A stretch of 64,000 nt of DNA from Clostridiales bacterium (lineage in GTDB: Bacteria > Bacillota > Clostridia > Christensenellales > Borkfalkiaceae), in contig SVHK01000002.1 in the NCBI GenBank assembly GCA_015055865.1, forward strand, positions 1-64,000, read 5' to 3'. The position numbers were made by a program, and so were the translations under genes. Below, in pieces: positions 24,036 through 31,780 of the stretch; the stretch's first letter is position 1, and each line of letters starts with the position of its first letter. Under the pieces are notes generated by a model. That model searched no databases and was not told the origin of the DNA. It saw nothing but the letters and a program-made list of their open reading frames with translations.

Positions 24036-25229
24036 ATGCAATCGCTTAAAGAATTATACCGTATAGGCATAGGGCCGTCATCGTCGCATACCATTGGACC
24101 GGAACGCGCTTGTAAAATGTTTAAAGACGAATATCCGCAAGCGGATTCGTTTAAAGCCAAGCTTTACGGGTCGCTCGCTAAAACGGGGGACGGACACGGT
24201 ACGGAAAATATCGTGCGCACAGTTTTGAAAAACGTTGAAATACAACTTGACGAGATTGAAACTGATTTGCGTCACCCCAATACGATGGATATTTTTGCCT
24301 ATGAAAAAGGTGAATGCGTGGGGCAGGTACGCGTTTATTCCGTTGGTGGTGGTGCGATTGAAATTGAAGGTAGAGAAAAACCTTGCTTTAAAGTTTACGA
24401 ATTGGAAAGTTTTAACGCAATTCGTGAATATTGCGAAAACAAGGGGATTGGGTTGCCTGATTACGTTTTTGAGCGCGAAGGAATAGAAATTAAAGAGTAC
24501 TTAAAAGAAGTATGGGAAACGATTAAATCTGCCGTGGAAAGGGGCGTTAAAGCTTCGGGCGTGTTGCCTGGTGGATTAAACGTAGAAAGAAAAGCTAAGA
24601 CGTTATTTGAAAGCGGAAAGGAAAACGAAAGCGCGGAACGCAAAGAAAAACGGCTCGTTTGCGCTTACGCTTACGCCGTTAGCGAAGAAAATGCCGGAGG
24701 TGGTAGAATCGTAACCGCGCCTACTTGTGGCGCTTGCGGAGTTTTGCCTGCCGTTTTGTATTACGAATGGGAAAAGAACGGTTATACGGAAGAAGAGATA
24801 CTGCGCGCGTTGGCGAGCGCCGGTATAGTTGGGAATTTAATTAAGACGAACGCGTCTATTTCGGGCGCAGAATGTGGTTGTCAAGCGGAAATTGGTAGTG
24901 CTTGTTGTATGGCTGCGGCTGCGTTGGGGGAACTGAAAGGGTTGGATTTGTCGAAAATAGAATATGCGTCGGAAATTGCGATGGAGCATCATTTAGGGTT
25001 GACCTGTGACCCGATTGCCGGGCTCGTTCAAATTCCTTGCATCGAGCGAAACGCGGTGGCGGCGATGCGCGCGATTGACGCGGTTGCTTTAGCCGATTTG
25101 ATTTCGGATAGCAGAAAAATTTCTTTTGATTTGGTTGTGCAAACGATGTACGAAACGGGTAAGGATATGTCGGGAAGGTACCGTGAAACGAGCGAAGGCG
25201 GACTTGCAAAGCTTTATAAAAAACTTTGA
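24036..25229 (+). CDS. sdaA: L-serine dehydratase (iron-sulfur), single chain
   Basis: Deaminates L-serine to pyruvate and ammonia with an oxygen-labile [4Fe-4S] cluster. It has 397 residues from the ATG at 24036 (AAAGGA seven bases upstream, and downstream of the promoter). The N-terminal beta domain has IGIGPSSSHTIGPERA; the C-terminal alpha domain has APTCGACGVLPA, AECGCQAEIGSACCMAA and LTCDPIAGLVQIPC, which carry the cluster cysteines. It is shorter than the 454-residue E. coli enzyme, with a reduced beta domain, and unlike the split SdaAA/SdaAB of Bacillus. One GGGGCAGGTACG copy lies inside (24320). Confidence 0.94.
   Translation: MQSLKELYRIGIGPSSSHTIGPERACKMFKDEYPQADSFKAKLYGSLAKTGDGHGTENIVRTVLKNVEIQLDEIETDLRHPNTMDIFAYEKGECVGQVRVYSVGGGAIEIEGREKPCFKVYELESFNAIREYCENKGIGLPDYVFEREGIEIKEYLKEVWETIKSAVERGVKASGVLPGGLNVERKAKTLFESGKENESAERKEKRLVCAYAYAVSEENAGGGRIVTAPTCGACGVLPAVLYYEWEKNGYTEEEILRALASAGIVGNLIKTNASISGAECGCQAEIGSACCMAAAALGELKGLDLSKIEYASEIAMEHHLGLTCDPIAGLVQIPCIERNAVAAMRAIDAVALADLISDSRKISFDLVVQTMYETGKDMSGRYRETSEGGLAKLYKKL
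24320..24331 (+). repeat. 12-base word GGGGCAGGTACG, copy 2
   Basis: Exact copy inside sdaA, where it begins at the third base of a codon and is read (V)-G-Q-V-R. Confidence 0.85.
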
Positions 25230-25260
25230 ATAAACACATTAATGAAAAAAGGAAAATAGT

Positions 25261-26316
25261 ATGACGAAAATCACGAGTAGAATTTTTGGAAAAACGGCGG
25301 ACGGAAAAGCCGTAACCGCCTATACGCTTACGGACGGAGCGTTTTTAGCAACGATTTTGGATTACGGCGCGATAATTCAAAGCTTAATCGTTCCCGATAA
25401 AAACGGACTCAATCAAGACGTCGTGCTCGGTTATAACGACGTGGCGGGTTACGAGAATAACGACGGTTATCTCGGTGCGATTATCGGTCGGTTTGGGAAT
25501 AGAATCGATAAGGGTCGCTTTACGCTTGACGGAAAAGAATATCAGTTGTATTGTAACGACCGCGGAAATCATTTACACGGGGGAAAGGACGGGTTTAATA
25601 AAAAAATCTGGTCGGCAAAAACGGTGACGGACGAAGCGGGGAACGAAGTTTTAGAAATGAGTATTCTTTCTCCCGACGGCGAAGAAAATTATCCGGGAAA
25701 TTTACAAGTAAAAGTAACGTATTCGCTTATAGACGGGGCGTTGACGATTGATTACGATGCCGTTTCCGATAAAAAGACGGTTGTTTCTTTAACGAACCAC
25801 GCCTATTTCAATTTGGACGGTTTGGAGAGTACGTTAGACCACTTATTGACGATGAACGCGGAATATATGCTACCGACGGACGATACTTTAATCCCCAAAG
25901 GCGAGTTTAGAAAATTAACGGGCACGCCGTTTGATTTTTCTTGCGAAAAACCCATCGGCGCAGGGGATATTTGCAAAGAGTTTGACCCTGACCTTAAAAA
26001 GGGCGGTGGATTCGACCATTGTTATGTATTTTCTAAAGAACGGGACGTAAACCAACCGTATGCGATTGTCCGTAGCGAAAAAAGCGGTATCGTGATGAAA
26101 TGTTATACGAATATGCCCGCCGTACATTTTTACGCCGGAAACTTTTTAAATGCAACGGGTAAAAACAGGGCGAAATATCGTCGTTGCGGTGGTTTTTGCT
26201 TAGAAACGGAAGCAATTCCCAATAACGTGAACGTGCCCGTTTACGCGCAATACGGTTCTTCCGTGTACGACGCAGGGCAAATTTACCGTTTTTATGCGAA
26301 ATATTCTTTTAAATAA
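25261..26316 (+). CDS. galM: Aldose 1-epimerase (galactose mutarotase)
   Basis: Interconverts alpha and beta anomers of hexoses. It has 351 residues. The substrate motif NDRGNHLHGG is near residue 100, the catalytic His is in VSLTNHAYFNLDG near residue 180, and the catalytic base Glu is in FCLETEAIPN near residue 316. A weak SD (AAAGGA) precedes the ATG. It is probably co-transcribed with sdaA (31-base gap); no other galactose gene lies next to it, so it may serve general sugar catabolism. Confidence 0.95.
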   Translation: MTKITSRIFGKTADGKAVTAYTLTDGAFLATILDYGAIIQSLIVPDKNGLNQDVVLGYNDVAGYENNDGYLGAIIGRFGNRIDKGRFTLDGKEYQLYCNDRGNHLHGGKDGFNKKIWSAKTVTDEAGNEVLEMSILSPDGEENYPGNLQVKVTYSLIDGALTIDYDAVSDKKTVVSLTNHAYFNLDGLESTLDHLLTMNAEYMLPTDDTLIPKGEFRKLTGTPFDFSCEKPIGAGDICKEFDPDLKKGGGFDHCYVFSKERDVNQPYAIVRSEKSGIVMKCYTNMPAVHFYAGNFLNATGKNRAKYRRCGGFCLETEAIPNNVNVPVYAQYGSSVYDAGQIYRFYAKYSFK

Positions 26317-26334
26317 TTTTTAGCTAAATACTTG

Positions 26335-26366
26335 AACGCCGACCTTAAGAAAGTAAGGTCGGCGTT
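26335..26366 (+). terminator. Terminator-like hairpin after galM
   Basis: Perfect 13-bp stem (AACGCCGACCTTA at 26335-26347 with 26354-26366) and a 6-base loop. The following sequence is only moderately T-rich. Confidence 0.7.
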
Positions 26367-26393
26367 GTCATATTTGTCATATTTCCTTATGAC
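26367..26393. promoter_or_regulatory. Direct and inverted repeat upstream of lemA (possible operator)
   Basis: GTCATATTT occurs twice in tandem (26367-26375 and 26376-26384), and the second copy forms an inverted repeat, GTCATA/TATGAC (26376-26381 with 26388-26393). It lies about 70 bases upstream of the lemA promoter. The remaining stretch to 26460 is AT-rich with nothing recognisable. Confidence 0.4.
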
Positions 26394-26460
26394 AAAAGGG
26401 AAAGATTGATTTTAAATTATAAAAAATTGGCTTTAAAATAAAATTTTTTTATTAAAACTA

Positions 26461-26489
26461 TTGATTTTTTTTTAAGGTTGTAGTATAAT
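26461..26489 (+). promoter_or_regulatory. Promoter for lemA
   Basis: TTGATT at 26461-26466, 17-base spacer, TATAAT at 26484-26489. Predicted start near 26496, just before the SD AAGGAGG at 26510-26516. Confidence 0.8.
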
Positions 26490-26522
26490 TAAGTTGAGAA
26501 ATTGGAAGAAAGGAGGAAATAT

Positions 26523-27122
26523 ATGAAAAATCTTCTTATTTCTGGCGGAGCAGTCGCCTTGATTGTAATCGCGATTCTTTTAGTTTTAGTGATTGCCGTG
26601 GTGGCGTGGTGGATTTCCACGTCAAACAAGTTGGTGCGGTTGAAAAATAAAGTTGAAGAAGCTTGGGCAACCATTGACGTATATTTAAAAAAGCGTTTTG
26701 ACTTAATTCCCAATCTCGTAGAAACGGTTAAAGGCTATACCAAGCACGAAAGCGAAACGCTTGAAAAAGTCGTTACGGCGAGAAATATCGCGGGAAAGGC
26801 GGTAACGTCGGAAGAAAAAATTTTGGCGGAGAATAATTTATCTAGTTCTTTGCGTACGTTTTTGAACGTCGTTTCGGAAAGTTATCCCGATTTGAAAGCC
26901 AATACCAATTTTTTGGATTTGCAAAATCAGTTAAAGTCTATCGAAGGGGAGTTGGAAGGTTCGCGCCGTTATTATAACGGTACGGTGAAATCGTTTAATA
27001 CGACGATTGAAGTGTTCCCGTCTTGCATCGTTGCGCAAAGAAAGGGTGAAGATTATAAAAAGCGCCCGTATTTTGAACTTGACGGCGAGGAAGAGAGAAA
27101 GAACGTAAAGGTATCTTTCTAA
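26523..27122 (+). CDS. lemA: LemA family membrane protein
   Basis: LemA-type proteins have one N-terminal membrane span and a helical bundle outside the membrane; their function is not settled. It has 199 residues from the ATG at 26523 (six bases after AAGGAGG); the in-frame TTG at 26502 was rejected. The TM is about residues 6-30, followed by LVRLKNKVEEAWATIDVYLKKR, the diagnostic region KKRFDLIPNLVETVKGY, and a C-terminal YYNGTVKSFNTTIEVFPS block. The two genes that follow encode DUF2207-type proteins, a known genomic companion of LemA. Confidence 0.94.
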   Translation: MKNLLISGGAVALIVIAILLVLVIAVVAWWISTSNKLVRLKNKVEEAWATIDVYLKKRFDLIPNLVETVKGYTKHESETLEKVVTARNIAGKAVTSEEKILAENNLSSSLRTFLNVVSESYPDLKANTNFLDLQNQLKSIEGELEGSRRYYNGTVKSFNTTIEVFPSCIVAQRKGEDYKKRPYFELDGEEERKNVKVSF

Positions 27123-27190
27123 AAGTAAAAACGAAAGTATTTACAAAAGCAAAGTATATAATATATTAGGGAAATGATGAAATCTACTTA

Positions 27191-27210
27191 AAGGCGAGAA
27201 GGTAAGCCTT
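27191..27210 (+). other. Short hairpin before the 27225 gene
   Basis: AAGGC (27191-27195) pairs with GCCTT (27206-27210) immediately upstream of the SD AAGGAG. Short and possibly fortuitous; only a weak -10 (TATAAT at 27157-27162) without a spaced -35 lies further upstream. Confidence 0.35.
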
Positions 27211-27224
27211 GAAGGAGAATTACA

Positions 27225-28058
27225 ATGAAAAAAGAAAAAATGAAAAGATGTGGCGGATTAGTAGCTGCCGGATTATTGTTGGGATTAGTAACCTACGCTT
27301 CGGTTTATCCAGTAATTTCGCCGAAAGCGGAAGAAAATGAAAAAGTAACGGTTATTTCAACGCAAACGAGCGGAGAAGGGGTTATCGACGTCTCCGATTA
27401 TACCGTATCGATTAACGTAAACGAAGATTGTACCGTTGACGTAGCTGAAAAGGTTACGGTTGAGTTTGTGAGCGCGGAAGCGGATAGCTTTTATCGTACT
27501 ATTTCTCATTCGCCTGAATCCATCTTATCACTTAAGGTTACTTGCGAAAACAATGCGGATTTGCGCTATACCTTAGTGGACGAAGACGATTGCGCGAAAA
27601 TTGAATGTTTCGGGGGCGTCGCCGTCGGAAACGTTTGGACGTACGAAATTAATTATACTGTAGCGCTTAATGAAAATGAATTAACGGAAGAATTTGTCTT
27701 TAATATCGTGAACGAAGGTTGGCAAAATACCGTTGAAAACGTAGTAGCAAAAATTACGTTGCCTGATTCAATTATCAATTATGACGTCTACAATGGCGAA
27801 GGAGAAAAGGTTTCGAACGTTTCTACCGTGTTGTCGGAAGACGGAAAAACGATAACGGTAAGCTCGAAAAATTCGGGGGCAGTTGCTACGTCCACAAATG
27901 CGATTATGGTAAAAATTTATTTGCCTGACGCAGAAATAATTGAAGATTTTAACCAAATTAACGAACAAGCGAACGAAATAATTTGGACGCCAACTATGAT
28001 TGCCGCTTTAATTATAGGAAGTCTTTTGGCTGTTGTGTGTGTTATGTTAATAACATAA
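27225..28058 (+). CDS. Membrane-anchored DUF2207-like ectodomain protein
   Basis: 277 residues. N-terminal hydrophobic segment about residues 10-28 (signal or anchor), an extracellular domain of about residues 50-240, and a C-terminal span (about 255-275). The domain is a clear paralog of the N-terminal domain of the next gene: GNVWTYEINYTV here matches GNRWTYEISYRL there, and GGVAVGN matches GGADKGN. It lacks the cytosolic part and Gly-rich tail of full-length DUF2207 proteins. Function unknown. AAGGAG precedes the ATG and a terminator follows. Confidence 0.8.
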   Translation: MKKEKMKRCGGLVAAGLLLGLVTYASVYPVISPKAEENEKVTVISTQTSGEGVIDVSDYTVSINVNEDCTVDVAEKVTVEFVSAEADSFYRTISHSPESILSLKVTCENNADLRYTLVDEDDCAKIECFGGVAVGNVWTYEINYTVALNENELTEEFVFNIVNEGWQNTVENVVAKITLPDSIINYDVYNGEGEKVSNVSTVLSEDGKTITVSSKNSGAVATSTNAIMVKIYLPDAEIIEDFNQINEQANEIIWTPTMIAALIIGSLLAVVCVMLIT

Positions 28059-28079
28059 TCCAATCGACGTTTGACAGCA

Positions 28080-28103
28080 AAAACCGCGTTTTACGCGGTT
28101 TTT
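28080..28103 (+). terminator. Terminator after the 27225 gene
   Basis: 9-bp stem (AAAACCGCG at 28080-28088 with CGCGGTTTT at 28094-28102), loop TTTTA, T-rich 3' arm. An extended -10 (TGT-TATAAT, 28105-28113) follows directly and probably starts the transcript of the next gene. Confidence 0.8.
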
Positions 28104-28104
28104 A

Positions 28105-28113
28105 TGTTATAAT
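28105..28113 (+). promoter_or_regulatory. Extended -10 promoter for the DUF2207 gene
   Basis: TGT followed by TATAAT at 28108-28113. The TTGACA at 28071-28076 is 31 bases away across a terminator hairpin and cannot serve as its -35. Confidence 0.6.
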
Positions 28114-28141
28114 AGGCTAGAATAAAAATTTAGAGGTTAGA

Positions 28142-30082
28142 ATGAAAGGAACGAAATTTAGTTGTAGAAAAAATGCAAATAAATGTGTTTTTGCGTTATT
28201 TATCATTTTGTTATTAAGTGTTTTTGCGTTTTTATTTCCTTTTAGAAAAATAGAAAATGCAAGCGCGTCGGTAAATCCGTCCTTGAAATGCTATCGTTAC
28301 GACGTGGAGATGACAATCAATACCGATAGGACGATAGAAGTCAACGAACGCATCGATATAGAGTTTTTGCGTAGTGGATTTACGATGTTTTACAAAAGTT
28401 TGCCTAAAGACTCTAAATATTCGAATGTTGTAGCGACTTGCGCGGGTAATTCTGATTTTACTTACTACGTTGACGATAATCCCGATTATTCGGAATTTAT
28501 CGATATATGTTGCGTAGGTGGGGCAGATAAGGGGAATAGATGGACGTATGAAATTTCTTATCGCTTAGAACCGGCAGGGGAAGACGTTGAAAACGGTATG
28601 CGTTTGGACGTCGTTGGTTTTGGTTCGCCGTTTGAACTTAACGACGTAAACGTTACGATTAATTTCCCCGAAAAAACGCTTTCTTGTGATAGATATATCT
28701 CCGACGTTTACGGCTCTAAAGAAAAACGGCCGATTACGAGCGGTTGGTTAAACGACGGAAAAACGCTTTTTATACACGAAGATAAATTAGCTTTGGTGTA
28801 TAACGATACTTATAACGAACGAATGGCGGAAGGTATTACGTTAGAGTTTACCTTTCAAGACGGCGTGTTGGATTCTTTTACGCAAACGCAAATTTTTACC
28901 GAACGCACGTGGATAATTTTATTAATCGGATTGCTTGGCGTGGGTGGCGCTATCGGCGGCTATTTTCTTGGTAAAAATCACGGGGAGATTACTCCCGTCG
29001 TTAACGTGAAAGCTCCCGACGAGATGGACCCGATGCGTATGGGATTTCTTATCGATGGGAATATCGGCGACGAGGACGTAACTTCGATGGTTTACTATTT
29101 CGCGGATAAAGGGTATTTAACCATAGATTTTTCCAATAAAAATAAGCCTGTGTTAAATCGAGTAATGGACGAGAAAGGAATTTTTAAAGAATTACCGGCA
29201 ACTGCGCCCATTTATCAAAAGACTTTGTTTGAAGGGCTATTTAAAAGCGGAAATCAAGTACCCGTGTCCGCGCTGAAAGAGAAATATTATGAAAGCGTTG
29301 ACGAAGCGAAAATTCAGCTTATGCTTAAAAAACCGCCTCGCTACGATAAGAAGTCGGTTGTGTTTTTCTTGTTGAGTACGTTGTTTGCCTGTTTAGTGTG
29401 CGCCGTATCTTTCATTCTCGTTGGCGTTATTAACGTGGGAGGAGATTACGCGCCGTCGGACGGCGTTTTTATCGCTGTTTTCCTTATTATTACCGCATTA
29501 TTGCTATGGGTAACGAAAGAGTTGGAGTTTAAGAAGTCGAGAAAGATAGTACTTTCTTTTTTAGTTCTTGCTTACGTTATAGGATTTTTGATTTTTATTT
29601 TATTGACAAAGACGCATATCTTTACGGCGTACGAAAAATTATACCTTTCAATTTTCGCGATTGTAACGCAACTAATAGGTTTTTTCACGCTTTCAAGAAC
29701 GGAATCATATAATAAAATTTTAGGCGATATTTTAGGGTTTAAAGATTTTATCGTCGTGACGGAAGAAGATAAAATCAAAGTCATGCTTGAAGAAAATCCT
29801 GAGATTTATTATAAGGTTTTACCTTACGCGCAGGTGTTGGGCGTAACGGACGAATGGGTGGATAGATTTAGAAATATTTTGATTGAAAAACCCTCTTGGG
29901 CGTATGGTTTTGAGTATTCTGTTTTTGATTATATGCTCATCAACAGTTCTATGCGTACGATTACTCGTACGATGGCGATGCGCCCGCAAAACACTTCTTC
30001 TACCGTCGGCAGAACCGGTTCAGGTGGTTTTGGTGGATTTTCTGGCGGTGGACGTGGTGGCGGTGGCTTTGGCGCGAGATAA
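28142..30082 (+). CDS. DUF2207 domain membrane protein with Gly-rich C-terminus
   Basis: 646 residues. Signal/TM near residues 18-36; an extracellular beta-rich domain to about residue 250; a TM near 258-280 (WIILLIGLLGVGGAIGGYFL); a cytosolic winged-helix-like region (DEMDPMRMGFLIDGNIGDED-type); several spans in about residues 405-520; and a final tail GGFGGFSGGGRGGGGFGAR, the typical DUF2207 ending. The family is of unknown function and often accompanies LemA. SD GAGG at 28131-28134. With LemA (26523) and the shorter paralog (27225) it forms an envelope module. Confidence 0.9.
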   Translation: MKGTKFSCRKNANKCVFALFIILLLSVFAFLFPFRKIENASASVNPSLKCYRYDVEMTINTDRTIEVNERIDIEFLRSGFTMFYKSLPKDSKYSNVVATCAGNSDFTYYVDDNPDYSEFIDICCVGGADKGNRWTYEISYRLEPAGEDVENGMRLDVVGFGSPFELNDVNVTINFPEKTLSCDRYISDVYGSKEKRPITSGWLNDGKTLFIHEDKLALVYNDTYNERMAEGITLEFTFQDGVLDSFTQTQIFTERTWIILLIGLLGVGGAIGGYFLGKNHGEITPVVNVKAPDEMDPMRMGFLIDGNIGDEDVTSMVYYFADKGYLTIDFSNKNKPVLNRVMDEKGIFKELPATAPIYQKTLFEGLFKSGNQVPVSALKEKYYESVDEAKIQLMLKKPPRYDKKSVVFFLLSTLFACLVCAVSFILVGVINVGGDYAPSDGVFIAVFLIITALLLWVTKELEFKKSRKIVLSFLVLAYVIGFLIFILLTKTHIFTAYEKLYLSIFAIVTQLIGFFTLSRTESYNKILGDILGFKDFIVVTEEDKIKVMLEENPEIYYKVLPYAQVLGVTDEWVDRFRNILIEKPSWAYGFEYSVFDYMLINSSMRTITRTMAMRPQNTSSTVGRTGSGGFGGFSGGGRGGGGFGAR

Positions 30083-30168
30083 AATCGGGGTTAGAAATAC
30101 GTTTTGCTATATTTTTCTAATTTTATTAAAATAAAAGTTGAGAAACTATAAAAATCTTTCTTTTACTA

Positions 30169-30197
30169 TTGACAGCTTGGATATAAAATGTTATAAT
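30169..30197 (+). promoter_or_regulatory. Consensus promoter for the acidic lipoprotein
   Basis: TTGACA at 30169-30174, 17-base spacer, TATAAT at 30192-30197 with TGT extended -10: a perfect sigma-A match, suggesting strong expression. Confidence 0.88.
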
Positions 30198-30231
30198 ATA
30201 TGCATCCAATAGAATTTTAGGGAGAGATAAA

Positions 30232-30507
30232 ATGAGAAAAATTTTGAAGACTTTGATTTGCGCGTTGCTTGCTTTTGGAATCGTTGGTTGCGCAACTGCG
30301 TGTGAAATGCCTGAGTTTATGCAAAGTATTTTTAACGGTGACGGCGTTGAGCAGGAAGTACCTGGAAATCCCGATGACGACGAAACCACCGATGATGAAA
30401 CTACAGACGACGAAACTACAGACGAGGAAACTACGGACGACGAAACTACGGACGATGAAACGTCTAAAGATCCCATTTATGAAGAAGGTTGGTCAAAACC
30501 TTATTAA
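30232..30507 (+). CDS. Acidic tandem-repeat lipoprotein
   Basis: 91 residues. The signal peptide ends in lipobox IVGC (Cys20). The mature part begins ATACEMPEFMQSIF, and from about residue 50 is a run of five-residue repeats of the form DDETT/DEETT, followed by a short C-terminus ending in WSKPY. The region is extremely acidic and Thr-rich and probably extended, as expected of a cell-surface stalk or a site for glycosylation or cation binding. No family is recognised. Strong promoter upstream and terminator downstream: a monocistronic, probably well expressed gene. Confidence 0.8.
   Translation: MRKILKTLICALLAFGIVGCATACEMPEFMQSIFNGDGVEQEVPGNPDDDETTDDETTDDETTDEETTDDETTDDETSKDPIYEEGWSKPY
30379..30463 (+). 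repeat. 15-base tandem repeat encoding (D/E)DETT units
   Basis: About five to six copies of a 15-base unit of the form GACGACGAAACTACG with synonymous and D/E differences, in frame inside the lipoprotein gene. Such arrays can change copy number by slippage. Confidence 0.85.
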
Positions 30508-30522
30508 TTCTTAAACTAAAAG

Positions 30523-30550
30523 AGCTCTGCAAAATGCAGGGCTTTTTTTT
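30523..30550 (+). terminator. Terminator after the acidic lipoprotein
   Basis: 9-bp stem AGCTCTGCA/TGCAGGGCT (30523-30531 with 30535-30543, one G-T pair), 3-base loop, run of eight T. Confidence 0.92.
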
Positions 30551-30551
30551 G

Positions 30552-30579
30552 CACGTTTTTTTTCATTTTTGCGTATAGT
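30552..30579 (+). promoter_or_regulatory. Putative sporulation-type promoter of the Cys-rich gene
   Basis: CGTATAGT at 30572-30579 is preceded, after a 14-base spacer, by CACGTT (30552-30557). This resembles the B. subtilis sigma-E pattern (CATATT, 13-15 bases, CATACANT), with a weak -35. The exact 12-mer TTTGCGTATAGT at 30568-30579 also precedes yabP. A small inverted repeat, ATAGGA/TCCTAT (30585-30601), follows. Confidence 0.45.
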
Positions 30580-30626
30580 GTAATATAGGAATAAATCCTA
30601 TAAATAACACGCAAGAGGATTTTTAA

Positions 30627-31037
30627 ATGATTTGGAATTGTTGTAATTCTAACGTAAATACTTTTCGGCGCTCAGGTTGTTGTCAATGCGGTTCTTTAAC
30701 TACGACGAATATGACAACGCAAAATACCAATGGTTGGATTGGAAACGGCGTTTTTGGTTATTTTATCCCCGTAAATTATTATAACGGCGGTACGAACGGC
30801 TGTGGCTGTAGACAAAACTGTTGTCACCACGATAGAAGTACGAGAGTTTCCTGCGGAAACGGCACGTACGTTACGGTTACTTGTGGTCGTCAAGGCGGTT
30901 GCGGTTGTTCGCAAAATACTCAAACCACGCAAACGAACGATAACGGTTGTGTAAATACTGCTACGTCGGTAGGCGATTGCTACTACGCTCGCCAATACGG
31001 GCTTTGCGGAAATACCTATAACGGTTGCGTTTTTTAA
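30627..31037 (+). CDS. Cysteine-rich small protein, unknown
   Basis: 136 residues with 17 cysteines, in clusters such as CC at residues 5-6, SGCCQCG, GCGCRQNCCHHD and GGCGCSQN, and rich in Asn, Gly and Thr. No signal peptide or membrane segment is seen, so it probably stays in the cytosol where it is made. The middle holds a hydrophobic stretch, VFGYFIPVNYY. No family recognised. The Cys/Gly/Asn composition recalls cross-linked spore coat or exosporium proteins, and the upstream element shared with yabP fits that idea; both are inference. SD AGAGGA at 30613-30618; a strong terminator follows. Confidence 0.75.
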   Translation: MIWNCCNSNVNTFRRSGCCQCGSLTTTNMTTQNTNGWIGNGVFGYFIPVNYYNGGTNGCGCRQNCCHHDRSTRVSCGNGTYVTVTCGRQGGCGCSQNTQTTQTNDNGCVNTATSVGDCYYARQYGLCGNTYNGCVF

Positions 31038-31047
31038 TTTAATCACT

Positions 31048-31078
31048 CGACGGGCGAAATTTTTCGCCCGTCGTTTTT
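31048..31078 (+). terminator. Terminator after the Cys-rich gene
   Basis: 12-bp stem (CGACGGGCGAAA at 31048-31059 with 31062-31073) followed by TTTTT. Confidence 0.9.
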
Positions 31079-31123
31079 GTATAAAAAACGATAGATTGAT
31101 AAGACTATCAGTAGGAGTGAATT

Positions 31124-31780
31124 ATGAAAAAAGTCGTAGAAAGGAAAGGGAGAAATATTCAATCTGTTTCCTTGCTTTTCTTTTTCGTTTCTTTTATCGG
31201 ATGGTTGTTTGAAACGTTCGTATGTCTTTTTCAAAGCGGAGAATTATGCGATAGGGGTTTTTTGAGTTTGCCCTTTTGCCCCGTTTACGGCGCGCCCGTA
31301 TGCGTAATTTTTCTTTTATTTGGTGCGCCTACGGACGGACTATTTTACCGTTTGTTGACAAAGAAAAAGAAGAAATCAACGGGGCAGGGTAGGGATTTTT
31401 ATAAACTAATAAGCGTGGCGTTATATTTTTTATCCGCTACGTTAATCGCTACGGGCGCGGAACTTATCGTCGGTTTGATTCTTGAGCGCGCGGGGGTGTC
31501 GTTATGGTCGTATAACGGAGTACCACTGTGTTATAAAGGGGTAATATGTTTGCCTGTATCTTTGTTTTGGGGGGCGTTAATTTCTTTGTTTGCTCAATTT
31601 ATTTTGCCAAAGGTGGAGAAAAAAATTATTGCAATGCCTAAAGGCTTAAAGAGTGTTTTGACCATTACGTTATGGATTGCTATGGGGTTAGATTTTATTT
31701 TAAATTGGCGATTTTCCTTGCAAAACGGAACGCATTTTGACGTGGTAAATTATTTTAAAGAACGGAGGGGAAATAAATGA
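31124..31780 (+). CDS. Putative ABC-transporter permease, CmpB-like membrane protein
   Basis: 218 residues, five or six predicted spans. The segment IGWLFETFVCLFQSGELCDR, with GFLSLPFCPVYGAP right after it, matches the ABC_trans_CmpB family pattern (GWLFE...RGFLxGPxCPIYG), found in many Clostridia and of unconfirmed function. No ABC ATPase is nearby, so the transporter label should not be taken literally. A Lys-rich loop is near residue 80. SD AGGAG at 31111-31115. The stop overlaps the next gene (ATGA). Confidence 0.85.
   Translation: MKKVVERKGRNIQSVSLLFFFVSFIGWLFETFVCLFQSGELCDRGFLSLPFCPVYGAPVCVIFLLFGAPTDGLFYRLLTKKKKKSTGQGRDFYKLISVALYFLSATLIATGAELIVGLILERAGVSLWSYNGVPLCYKGVICLPVSLFWGALISLFAQFILPKVEKKIIAMPKGLKSVLTITLWIAMGLDFILNWRFSLQNGTHFDVVNYFKERRGNK

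Noticed and set aside
28071-28113. TTGACA paired with TATAAT as a promoter across the terminator
   Set aside because: The spacing is 31 bases and a terminator hairpin lies between; only the extended -10 was kept.
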